Below the pieces are notes generated by a model that was not told where the DNA came from, ran no database searches, and saw nothing but the letters and a program-made list of their open reading frames with translations. Made by a program: the position numbers and the translations under genes. A stretch of 58,013 nucleotides of DNA from a bacterium (GTDB lineage Bacteria > Planctomycetota > J058 > JAJDCP01): assembly GCA_030428695.1 (NCBI GenBank), contig JAUIEM010000002.1:1-58013 (forward strand). Direction: 5' to 3'. Positions 37,246 to 45,214 of the stretch are shown here, one piece after another. Positions within the stretch are counted from its first letter, which is position 1. Each line of letters starts with the position of its first letter.

Positions 37246-37685
37246 CGGATCTCGATTCCGAGCAGGAGCCGCGCCCCGGGCAGGAGGTCGTCCGGGGCGT
37301 CGACCATGAACGGCGTCTCGAGGCGTATCGCGAGCTTCACCTTGAGCACCTGCTCTTCGGCTTCCTCGTCGTAGAGCCGCACCTCGACCCGCAGCTTGGT
37401 GTCGCTGATCTTCTCGAGCAGCTTGACGTTCAGGGTGACCGTGTCCGAGAGGCGGAAGGTCGCCTCGTCGCCGACCGTGACCTGGCGGGTGTCCTTCTCG
37501 ATCTGCTCGAAGACCCGGAAGGACATCTGGCGGAACAGGGCCGCGAAACCCTCGAGCTCCTCGGGGATCTCTTTGGGACTGCCCGACCCGGTCGCCCGGA
37601 TCTTGTAGAGCTCGATGGTATGGCTGTCCTGGGCCCACGCCAGTGGCGCCAGCAGCAACAGGAACAGGGCCGCGAGTGCGCGCAT
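37242..37685 (-). CDS. Secreted protein of unknown function
   Basis: 147 residues with a signal peptide (RALAALFLLLLAPLAWAQD). The mature part is beta-rich and acidic (HTIELYKIRATGSGSPKEIPEELEGFAALF; FRLSDTVTLNVKLLEKISDTKLRVEVRLYDEE). No family recognised. It sits directly between the anti-sigma factor (1-base gap) and the nucleotidase (4-base overlap), so it is part of the ECF operon. Confidence 0.7.
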   Translation of the reverse strand: MRALAALFLLLLAPLAWAQDSHTIELYKIRATGSGSPKEIPEELEGFAALFRQMSFRVFEQIEKDTRQVTVGDEATFRLSDTVTLNVKLLEKISDTKLRVEVRLYDEEAEEQVLKVKLAIRLETPFMVDAPDDLLPGARLLLGIEIR

Positions 37686-37686
37686 G

Positions 37687-38214
37687 TCAATCCCCCAGGC
37701 TTGCGACGATGATCGAAACGGGACCGCCGTCGGCGGACGGTTGGTTGATGAAGAAGGTGTAGTTGTCGCCGATCTCGATGTCCTCGATCACGATCGCGGG
37801 CGAGTCGTCCTCTTCGATGGGCGCCTTCGGCCCCTCGACGATCTCCGGACCGGGTCCGGGCTGCGGCTCGACCGGACCCTCTCGGGTCAGGCGCCAGGTG
37901 GCGAGCGCGACCAGCAGCACGGCGGCGGCCGCCAGGGCGAACCACATGCGGCGCATCCGCGGCCGGGCGGGCCGGCGCGGAGCGGGGGCCGCGCGCGGGG
38001 TCAGGGCGGGCTCGATGTGCTGCCACAGCGCCTCGGACTGCTCCGCGGACAGGGGCTCGGGCCCGGCGCCGCTCTCGAACAGCTCGCTGAACAGCGCCCC
38101 GCAGCTCTCGCAGCTCTGCCAGTGCCCCTCGAAGGCCGCCGAGGCGGTGCTGTCCAGGGTGCGATCGACGTAGGCCGCCAGGTCTGTCTCGAACTTCTCG
38201 CAGTCAACGCTCAC
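37687..38214 (-). CDS. Membrane anti-sigma factor (zinc-finger type)
   Basis: 175 residues from GTG 38214. N-terminal CEKFETDLAAYVDRTLD and GHWQSCESCG form a ZAS motif (H-x3-C-x2-C), followed by a Pro/Arg linker, one membrane helix (WFALAAAAVLLVALATW, ~90-106) and a periplasmic acidic domain (EEDDSPAIVIEDIEIGDNY). Overlaps the ECF sigma gene by 11 bases, the standard arrangement for an anti-sigma factor restraining its sigma at the membrane. Signal unknown. Confidence 0.88.
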   Translation of the reverse strand: MSVDCEKFETDLAAYVDRTLDSTASAAFEGHWQSCESCGALFSELFESGAGPEPLSAEQSEALWQHIEPALTPRAAPAPRRPARPRMRRMWFALAAAAVLLVALATWRLTREGPVEPQPGPGPEIVEGPKAPIEEDDSPAIVIEDIEIGDNYTFFINQPSADGGPVSIIVASLGD

Positions 38215-38806
38215 TGGAGGTCCCCCGCAGCACGGCGCCGGGCTCGAGGAAGGCCCCGAGCTTCGCCTGCAATTTCTTGCGGGCGTAGTACAGGCGTGAC
38301 ATCACGGTGCCGATCGAGATGTCGAGCCGGGTGGCGATGTCCTTGTAGGCCAGCCCCTCGAAGGTGAACAAGCAAAACACGCGCCGGTGCTTTTCGGAGA
38401 TCTGGGCCAGCGCCTCGGACAGGGCCTCGTCGAGCTCGCGCTCCTGCAGCTCGGAGGCCGGGGACTGGCCCGGGCCCGGGGCGGCGGTCAGCGATTCGTC
38501 GAGCGAGACCTCGCGTTTCTTGCGGGCGCGGGAGAAATCGATCGCCTTGTTGACCGCGATCTGGCGCAGCCAGGTGTAGAACGACGACCGGCCTTCGAAG
38601 GTGTCGAGCCGGTGGTAGGTCTTGATGAACACCTCCTGGGTGACATCGAGGGCGTCCTGGTCGTTGCGCAGATAGCGGTAGACCAGACGGTAGACCCGCT
38701 GGTGGTAGCGGTCGAAGAGCTCGCGGAAGGCTCCCTGGTCGCCTTCCAGACAGGCGGCGATGGCGCGGCTGTCGCGCTCGCGTGTGTCGGTCTGGCTCGC
38801 GTGCAT
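38204..38806 (-). CDS. ECF-type RNA polymerase sigma factor
   Basis: 200 residues from ATG 38806 (GAAGGGA ribosome site just upstream; a longer start at 38845 is less likely). Region 2: GDQGAFRELFDRYHQRVYRLVYRYLRNDQDALDVTQEVFIKTYHRL and SFYTWLRQIAVNKAIDFSRARKKR. Region 4: LSEALAQISEKHRRVFCLFTFEGLAYKDIATRLDISIGTVMSRLYYARKKL. Typical ECF group sigma of the RpoE type. It heads an operon with its anti-sigma factor, a secreted protein and a nucleotidase, and probably autoregulates it, though no clear promoter was identified. Confidence 0.94.
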   Translation of the reverse strand: MHASQTDTRERDSRAIAACLEGDQGAFRELFDRYHQRVYRLVYRYLRNDQDALDVTQEVFIKTYHRLDTFEGRSSFYTWLRQIAVNKAIDFSRARKKREVSLDESLTAAPGPGQSPASELQERELDEALSEALAQISEKHRRVFCLFTFEGLAYKDIATRLDISIGTVMSRLYYARKKLQAKLGAFLEPGAVLRGTSSER

Positions 38807-38941
38807 CCGTGTCCCTTCGCAACACTGTCCCGGTGCTCTATTCAAGCGGAATTCGGACCCGGGCGCAATGCGGCGTTGTGCGTTGGCGGTTCCCCATCGG
38901 AGCCGGCAGTCCTCAGGACCCGGACGGGAGCCTTCGCCCCG

Positions 38942-41900
38942 CTATTCACTTCCTTCTCGTAGCTGCTCGAGCCGGCTGGCGTCGAGGCTCGCGAGCAGCG
39001 CGCGCGCCTCGGGCTGCTGGGTCTTCTTCCGCAGCACGGCGAGCGCGGCCTGCGCGGCCTGGTTGCGCTGGCCGAGGGCGAGCAGGCAGCGGGCCTCGCC
39101 GAGGCGGGCCTTCCAGGCCTCGCGGCTCGGCAGCTCGGCGAAGGCCTCCGCGTAGAGGGCGCTCGCGAGCGTCGGAGCCGCGGCGTCCGCCAGGCGCTCG
39201 GCGAGGACGAAGCGGGCCTCGCCGGGGCCCTTCTCCGCCAGCGCGTCGAGAACAGGCGCGGCCGCCGCCGGCTCGCCGAGCTGGGCGAGCGCTTCGCCGA
39301 GGCTCCAGGCCAGCCGGCCGAGGGTGGCCTTGCGCGCCCGCACCTGCTGGTGACGCTCGTCCTCGACGGGCTCGTAGCGCCCGTCCCGGTAGTCGTACTC
39401 CTGGCCGACGTAGGGGGCGCGCCAGGGCAGCGCGCGCCAGAAGCGGGCGAGCTCGCTGCGGGCGGGCTCACTGTAGCCGGCGAGGAAGCGGTCGCGCTCG
39501 CGGGCGGCGCGGTCCGCAAAGAGAGGCGAGCTGACCAGCAGACAGTACGAGAGGCTGGTCGCGAGGAAGGCGCCGCCGCGCGCCTCCGCGGCGAGGAAGG
39601 GATCTTCCGGAGCGTGCGCGGCGAGCGCTTCGAGGGCCGGCTCCAGCGCGGCCTCGCGCACCGTGCGGACGGCGAGCCAGGCGAGGGCCGCGTCGTGGTC
39701 GCGCGGCGCGAGCCGGGCCAGGCTGGGCTCGGCGTGGCCCGGGCGGCCGGCGTGGACCTCGGCCAGGGCGTGGGCGAGGTGCCAGCGCAACACCCGCGGC
39801 CGGTACAGGGCCAGCTGGGCGCAGGACTGCATCAGGGCGGGCCAGTCCGCCTCGAGGTAGGCGAGCTCCGCGCAGGTCTGCCAGAGCGCGACCGAGGTGT
39901 CGAGGGCGGCGGCGTCGAGGAAGGCGCGGAGCACCGTCGCCCCCGGCTCGCCGGCCAGCCGTAGCGCCCGGGCCCGGCCCGCCGCCGCGCGGGGGTCGCC
40001 GGGGGCACGCTCCCAGGCGTTCTCGAAGGCGCCGCGCGCCGGCCCCGCGTCGCCCCGCGTCAGGTGGGCGTCGCCGGCGAGCAACCAGGCCTCCGGACCC
40101 GGCAAGAGGGCGGCGTCCTGGATGGCGGCGTGGGCGACGAACGGCGCGAGCCGGGGCTGCTCCTCGAGCTTCTGCCGGCCTGCGCGGACCCGCGCGCGGG
40201 CGGCGTCCGCGAGCTCCTCGAGCGCGAGGGCGACCCCGTCGTGGCCGGGCGGGCAGCCGCGCAGCACCGCCGCGGCGCGCTCGGGCTGGCCCCGCAGCAC
40301 GTGGACCTCGGCCGCCTCGAGGGCGAGGGCCGGGTCCCCGGGGAAGCGGCGCAGCCCGGCCTCGAGCAGGGCGAGCGCGGGTTGCTGGCGACCGGCCTCG
40401 CGCTCGATGGCGACGGCCTCGAGGAAGGTGCGGGGTGCGGGCTCGAGCTCTTCGAGCAAGGCCAGCGCGTCCTTCCGCCGTCCGAGCCGGCGCAGCACGG
40501 TGACCCGGGCGAAGGTCAGCGCCGGCGGGTGCGCGAGGCTCTCCCCCAGGCGCGCGAGGCGCAGCCGGGCGAGCTCGAGGTCGGCGTCCGTGACCTGCGA
40601 GGCCGCCGCGAGGCCGGCCTCGAGCGCCTCGTCGGAGCGACCGAGGCGGGCGAGGGTCTCGGCTGCCGCGAAGGCCAGCGGCAGATCCTCCGGCGCGCGG
40701 CGCAGACCTTCGCGGTAGGAGGCGAGCGCGTCAGCGAGGGCGGCGTCGGCGAGCTGGCTGTCGCCGAGCACCCGCCACGGCTCGGGCCAGTCCGCCAGGG
40801 CCGCGGCGGCCGTGCGGGCGGCGGCCTGCAGGGCGCCGCGATGCTCGTCTCCGCGGAGCGCCCCGAGCAGGCACAGGAAGTAGCGCTGGCGCTCGGCGAG
40901 GGACAGGCGGCGGGGGTCGACGGCGCGCAGCTCGACGACGGGCGACCGGCCGAGGGCGGCGAGCTGCTCGGCCTTCCACAGGCGCCGCGGGGGATCATCG
41001 ACGGCCGCCAGGCTCGCATCGACCGCTGCGAAGGCGGCGGGCCCGGTCGCCGCCTGCGCCCGCTCGAACCAGTCCGCGGCCAGGGCGGCGCGGCCCGCGT
41101 CCGTCGCGAGCTCGGCAGCCACCTCGCGGGCTTCGGACTGGGCGTCGTCGAGGGCGAGCGCGTCAGCGCTGTGCCGCGCGGCCTCGACCCAGGCCCCGCG
41201 CAGCCTCTGGATGCGGGCGAGCCAGCCGTGGACCGCGGGCAGGGTCGGGTCGACGTAGCGGGCGCGCTCGGCGAGCTCGAGGGCGGCGTCGAGGTCGCGG
41301 GCCTGGTAGGCGAGCCGGGCCCGGCCGAGCAGGCGCGTGGCGCGCTTCCGGCGGTCGTCGGCGTAGGGATCGTCGGCCCGCGGGATCGGCAGGGTGTTCG
41401 GATCGGCCGACCGCGCGCGCTTCCGGTACTCCTCCGCGCGGCGGCGGTCGCCACACGCGGCGGCGAGCTCGGCGAGGCGGGCGAGCAGCGGCGCGCTCGC
41501 GCTGCCTTCGACCCAGGCGAGCGCGCGGCGCAGGACCTGCATGCCGGCCCCCGGCCGCCCGGCCGCCGCGTGCAGCTCGCTGAGGGCCCGCCGCGCGCGG
41601 ACCGCGGGGGAGAGCTTCCTGCTGCCCGAGAAGAGAGCCCGACGGGGCGGCCAGTCCGGATCGTGCAGGAGGCCCCGCCGGTCTCGCGCCCAGCGGGCGA
41701 AGAACTGCGCGAGCTCGCAGTACAGCTCGGCGAGCTGGGTCTTCTCCTCGCGGCACCAGGTGTGCTCCTCGTCCTCGATGACCTCGTAGCGGTCGCGGGG
41801 GTCGAAGCCGAACGCGACGCCGTGCCGCGGCCGCGCCCAGGACAGCGCCCGCCACGCCTGCCTGTGCGCGGTGGGGAGGTTCTCGGCGAGGAGCTCGTCG

Positions 41901-44443
41901 AGGGCGGAGAAGTCACCCGCCAGCCGATGCCAGCGGGCGACGATCGCGGGCAGGTCGCGCGGCGCCCCGCGCCGGAAGAACTTCGCCAGGGGCTCCCCGC
42001 GCACGACCTTGAGGAGCAGGCCGCGCCGGCGCTGAAACTCCCGCTCCTCCCCGGCCGCCGCCGCGCAGGCCAGCGCGAGGTGGAGGGCGAGGACGCGGTG
42101 CTCGAGCGGCGGCTCGGGGGCGGGGGGCGTGTCGGTTTCCGCAGCGGCAGCGGCTTCCGTGGGGGGAGGCGCGGCGGCATCGGAATCGGAATCGGAATCG
42201 GAATCGGCCGGAGCTTCGGAGGCGGGTTCGGGTTCGGACGCAGCCGCGGGCGGGGCGTCGGACGCGGGGTTCGAGTCGGAGTCGGCGCCTTCGGTCGCGG
42301 ACGCGGGCGGGTCGTCGGAAACGGGATCGGCGGGGCCGTCCGAGGCGGCGGCGGGTGTGGCGTCGGTCGCGGGGTCGGAAGCGGAGTCGGCCTCGGATGC
42401 AGCCTCGGCCTCGGCATCCGCCCCAGACCCGGGGTCCGCAGACCGGCCGCGGGCACGTTCCCACTCCAGCCCCGGATCCAGCTGCAAGGCGAGCGTCCGA
42501 CAGCGCGCGAAGTCCCCGCTCTCGAGGGCGGCGATCGCGAAGGCCTGCCAGGCTTCCTCCGGAACATCCTCCCCCGCGCAGGCCCGATCGAGGTGCTCCA
42601 GCGCCGCGGGCAGCTTGTCCTGGTCGAGGTACAGCCGGCCGAGGGCGCAGTGCGCCGCGGCGTTGTCCGGGGACAGCGAGAGCGCCGACCGCCAGGCCCC
42701 TTCGGCCTTGGCCTCGTCGCCCATCGCGAGGCGGGCGCGGCCGACCGCGACCAGGCCCTCGCTCGGGTCCTCTGCGGCGGCGACGTCCTCGAGGACCAGC
42801 GACAGCGCTTCCTCGGCGCCGCCCTCCCGCAACACCAGCGCCTCGCTGAGCTCGGCGCGGGTGCCCTCATCCGGCACGGCGCGCAGGGCCCGGCGCAGGC
42901 AGGCGATCGCCTGCTCGAGGCGCTGCTCGCGGCGCTGGCGGTCGCGCTCGGCGTCGATGCCGGCGAGCAGCTCGCGGGCGCGGGCACGCTCTGCTTCCGC
43001 CTGCTCGGCGAGCTCGTCGAGCCCGTCCTCGGCCTCCTCGGCGTCGAGCAGGGCGGCGCGTTCGAGGGCTTCCCGCGCCTTGTCGCTCAGGCCCTGTTCC
43101 TCGTGGATCTTCGCCCGCAACAGGAAGATCTCCGGCGCGGACGAGCGCTTGCGCTCCGCGTCGTCGAGGGCGGCGAGGGCGGGCGTGTAGGCGTGCAGCC
43201 GCACCAGCACGCGGGCGAGCTCGTAGGAGGCGAGGAAGTCCTGGGAGGCCTCGGCGGCCGCCCGCAGCACCTCGGCCGCCGGCTCGTCCCGCTCCCGCGC
43301 GGCGAGCACCCGGCCGTACAGGAGCAGGGCCTCCGGGTGGGACGACGCCCGCGCGATCCCTTCCGCCCGGGCCTCGAGGGCATCGAGCCTGCCCTTCTCC
43401 CAGCGGCTCGGGCCGTGCTCACACAGCTCGTCGACGTGGGGCGCGAGCAGCTCGAGGGCCCCGCGCACGTCGCCGCTGTCGGCCCGGTAGCCGGCGAGCT
43501 CGAGGTCGATGGGCAGCGCCCGCCCCTCGAGCCGCGAGGCGAGCTCGAGGCCCGCCTGCGCCGGCAGGAGCTCTCCCGCCGCCCGCCGCGCCCGGGCGAT
43601 CGCGACGGCGAGCGCGGGGTTTCCGCCGCCCTGGCTCGCGCACTCGGCGAAGGACTCGAGGGCGTCCTCGGTGTGGCCGGCGGCCTGCTGGCACTCACCG
43701 AGGCAACGCCAGCTCTCCGGGTCGTCGTCGACCAGGCCGATCGCCTGCTCGGCGAGAGCGCAGGCCCGCGCCGCCCGCTCGCGGGTCGGACCCTCCCCGT
43801 CGGCGAGCAGGGCGCGGGCGCGTTCGCGCAGCAGGGCGGCGTGGCGCCGGCGCACCTCCTCGCTGTCGAGGTAGTCGAACAAGGCCGCGGCCCGCTCGCA
43901 GGCCGGCTCCTCGCTCTCGGCGAGCGCTTCGTAGAGGTCGCGGGCCTCGAGCTCCTCGCCGGCCAGGTAGAGCTGGTCGGCGTAGAAGAGCCGGCTGAGA
44001 GGCTGCTCCTCGGTCGCGAGCACCTCCCTCGCATCGGCCTCCCCCAGGCGGTGCAGCCACTGCCCCAGGGGCGGCCCCTCGGCCCCGCGGCGCAGCTTCT
44101 TGAGGGCCTTGTCGAGCGAGAACAGGCCGCGCTTCTGCTTGACGGCGGCCTGGCGGCCGGCGGTGTCTTCGGCCGGACCGCGCGGGGGCTCTTCCTCCGC
44201 GACGGGCTCCAGGGTGTCGGGATCGTCCGGCCGGAGCGGAATCCCGGCCAGCAGCTGCACCCGGCGACGCAGGGTGCGCGGCAGGCTATCGAGGTCGAGC
44301 GTCGGCGGCAGCTCCTGCAAAATCAGCGCCAGACGCACGCGAGCGGCGCGTTCGCGCGGCAGCGCGCGGCCCGCGGCGATGATGCCGTCGAGCAGAGTGG
44401 CCGCCTCGCGGAGCAGCTGCAGACCCTTTTCCAGCGCTTGCAC
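38942..44443 (-). CDS. Giant TPR-repeat protein (1833 aa) with duplicated WRALxW...RYExxEDExH module
   Basis: 1833 residues from GTG 44443 (GGAG six bases upstream). Almost entirely helical TPR-like repeats with no signal peptide or membrane helix, so probably a cytoplasmic scaffold. A Ser/Asp/Ala/Pro-rich disordered linker (~671-775) contains an SDSDSDSD run from a hexanucleotide repeat. Two related non-TPR modules occur at ~860-925 (AWRALSWARP...FDPRDRYEVIEDEEHTW) and ~1660-1725 (FWRALPWRAP...YDYRDGRYEPVEDERHQQ), so the protein may be an internal duplication. Divergent from purN with overlapping promoters. The frame runs on without a break, so it looks intact. Function unknown. Confidence 0.85.
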   Translation of the reverse strand: MQALEKGLQLLREAATLLDGIIAAGRALPRERAARVRLALILQELPPTLDLDSLPRTLRRRVQLLAGIPLRPDDPDTLEPVAEEEPPRGPAEDTAGRQAAVKQKRGLFSLDKALKKLRRGAEGPPLGQWLHRLGEADAREVLATEEQPLSRLFYADQLYLAGEELEARDLYEALAESEEPACERAAALFDYLDSEEVRRRHAALLRERARALLADGEGPTRERAARACALAEQAIGLVDDDPESWRCLGECQQAAGHTEDALESFAECASQGGGNPALAVAIARARRAAGELLPAQAGLELASRLEGRALPIDLELAGYRADSGDVRGALELLAPHVDELCEHGPSRWEKGRLDALEARAEGIARASSHPEALLLYGRVLAARERDEPAAEVLRAAAEASQDFLASYELARVLVRLHAYTPALAALDDAERKRSSAPEIFLLRAKIHEEQGLSDKAREALERAALLDAEEAEDGLDELAEQAEAERARARELLAGIDAERDRQRREQRLEQAIACLRRALRAVPDEGTRAELSEALVLREGGAEEALSLVLEDVAAAEDPSEGLVAVGRARLAMGDEAKAEGAWRSALSLSPDNAAAHCALGRLYLDQDKLPAALEHLDRACAGEDVPEEAWQAFAIAALESGDFARCRTLALQLDPGLEWERARGRSADPGSGADAEAEAASEADSASDPATDATPAAASDGPADPVSDDPPASATEGADSDSNPASDAPPAAASEPEPASEAPADSDSDSDSDAAAPPPTEAAAAAETDTPPAPEPPLEHRVLALHLALACAAAAGEEREFQRRRGLLLKVVRGEPLAKFFRRGAPRDLPAIVARWHRLAGDFSALDELLAENLPTAHRQAWRALSWARPRHGVAFGFDPRDRYEVIEDEEHTWCREEKTQLAELYCELAQFFARWARDRRGLLHDPDWPPRRALFSGSRKLSPAVRARRALSELHAAAGRPGAGMQVLRRALAWVEGSASAPLLARLAELAAACGDRRRAEEYRKRARSADPNTLPIPRADDPYADDRRKRATRLLGRARLAYQARDLDAALELAERARYVDPTLPAVHGWLARIQRLRGAWVEAARHSADALALDDAQSEAREVAAELATDAGRAALAADWFERAQAATGPAAFAAVDASLAAVDDPPRRLWKAEQLAALGRSPVVELRAVDPRRLSLAERQRYFLCLLGALRGDEHRGALQAAARTAAAALADWPEPWRVLGDSQLADAALADALASYREGLRRAPEDLPLAFAAAETLARLGRSDEALEAGLAAASQVTDADLELARLRLARLGESLAHPPALTFARVTVLRRLGRRKDALALLEELEPAPRTFLEAVAIEREAGRQQPALALLEAGLRRFPGDPALALEAAEVHVLRGQPERAAAVLRGCPPGHDGVALALEELADAARARVRAGRQKLEEQPRLAPFVAHAAIQDAALLPGPEAWLLAGDAHLTRGDAGPARGAFENAWERAPGDPRAAAGRARALRLAGEPGATVLRAFLDAAALDTSVALWQTCAELAYLEADWPALMQSCAQLALYRPRVLRWHLAHALAEVHAGRPGHAEPSLARLAPRDHDAALAWLAVRTVREAALEPALEALAAHAPEDPFLAAEARGGAFLATSLSYCLLVSSPLFADRAARERDRFLAGYSEPARSELARFWRALPWRAPYVGQEYDYRDGRYEPVEDERHQQVRARKATLGRLAWSLGEALAQLGEPAAAAPVLDALAEKGPGEARFVLAERLADAAAPTLASALYAEAFAELPSREAWKARLGEARCLLALGQRNQAAQAALAVLRKKTQQPEARALLASLDASRLEQLREGSE
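42181..42207. repeat. Hexanucleotide CGGAAT microsatellite in the TPR gene
   Basis: Four tandem CGGAAT units plus a partial one, encoding alternating Ser-Asp on the minus strand inside the disordered linker of the giant TPR protein. Because the unit is six bases, copy-number changes would alter length without a frameshift. Confidence 0.85.
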
Positions 44444-44482
44444 AGTGGTCTCCGCAGGCAGTGAGCCTCCCGGCGGGCCGGC

Positions 44483-44511
44483 TTGACACGACGTGAGGAT
44501 CCCGAAAGAAT
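44483..44511 (+). promoter_or_regulatory. Candidate sigma-70 promoter for purN-rpoN operon
   Basis: Perfect TTGACA (44483-44488), 17-base spacer, AAGAAT (44506-44511), ending 61 bases before the purN TTG. Its -10 overlaps that of the opposite promoter. Confidence 0.55.
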
Positions 44512-44535
44512 AGTCGATGCTGGCACGCGATCCAA
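44507..44535 (-). promoter_or_regulatory. Candidate sigma-70 promoter for the giant TPR gene
   Basis: On the minus strand TTGGAT (44535-44530), 17-base spacer, TATTCT (44512-44507), 63 bases upstream of the GTG at 44443. The -10 boxes of the two divergent promoters share five bases. Confidence 0.45.
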
Positions 44536-44572
44536 GCGAACTGCGGTCTCGCGCGTGACGGGAGGTGCGCCA

Positions 44573-45214
44573 TTGCTACGTCTGGCGGTCCTGCTCTCCG
44601 GGAGCGGACGGACCCTGCAAAACCTGGTCGAAGCCCTGCGCGAGCGGGAGGCGGAGGCCGAGGTGGCGCTGGTGGTCAGCAGCCGGACACGGGCCTTCGG
44701 GCTCGAGCGCGCCCGTCGCCTCGGGATTCCGACCCGCGTGCTGCGACGGCGCGACACCGCCGGTCCCGAAGAGTACGCGCGCACGCTGTGCGGCTGGCTC
44801 GACGAGGCGGGGATCGATCTCGCGCTGATGGCAGGCTTCCTGACCGTGTGGCCGATCCCCGATCGATGGCTGGGGCGGGTGATGAACATCCACCCCTCGC
44901 TGCTGCCGGCCTTCGGCGGCCCGGGAATGTACGGCGACCGGGTCCACGAGGCCGCTCTGGCTCGTGGCGTGAAGGTTTCCGGTTGCACGGTGCACTTCGC
45001 GGACAATATCGTCGATGGAGGACCGATCATCCTGCAGAAGACCGTCGCGGTCTTCGCGGACGATACCGTGCGGAGTCTGGCCGATCGCGTGTTCGCGCAG
45101 GAATGTCAGGCCTACCCCGAAGCCGTCGAGCTGTATGCACGGAAGCGGTTGCTGATGGAGGGGCAGCGAGTACGGGTCGTGCGGGGATCCGAGGAGGACG
45201 CGAGTCATGAGTAG
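44573..45214 (+). CDS. purN: Phosphoribosylglycinamide formyltransferase
   Basis: 213 residues from TTG 44573; GGAGGT at 44561-44566 gives a six-base spacing that decides this start over upstream GTGs. LRLAVLLSGSGRTLQNLVEAL is the phosphate-binding loop, then LALMAGFLTVWPIP, the catalytic NIHPSLLPAFGG, GCTVHFADNIVDGGPII with the catalytic Asp, and QKTVAVFADDTVRSLADRVFAQE. It transfers formyl from 10-formyl-THF to GAR in purine synthesis. Its stop overlaps the rpoN start (ATGAGTAG). Confidence 0.93.
   Translation: MLRLAVLLSGSGRTLQNLVEALREREAEAEVALVVSSRTRAFGLERARRLGIPTRVLRRRDTAGPEEYARTLCGWLDEAGIDLALMAGFLTVWPIPDRWLGRVMNIHPSLLPAFGGPGMYGDRVHEAALARGVKVSGCTVHFADNIVDGGPIILQKTVAVFADDTVRSLADRVFAQECQAYPEAVELYARKRLLMEGQRVRVVRGSEEDASHE

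Noticed and set aside
38807..38941. ECF-type autoregulatory promoter upstream of the sigma gene
   Set aside because: No recognisable -35 AAC-type plus -10 CGTC pair could be identified with confidence.
44521..44537. TGGCAC at the start of a possible -24/-12 sigma-54 promoter
   Set aside because: The -12 half (TTGC) is missing at the required spacing.
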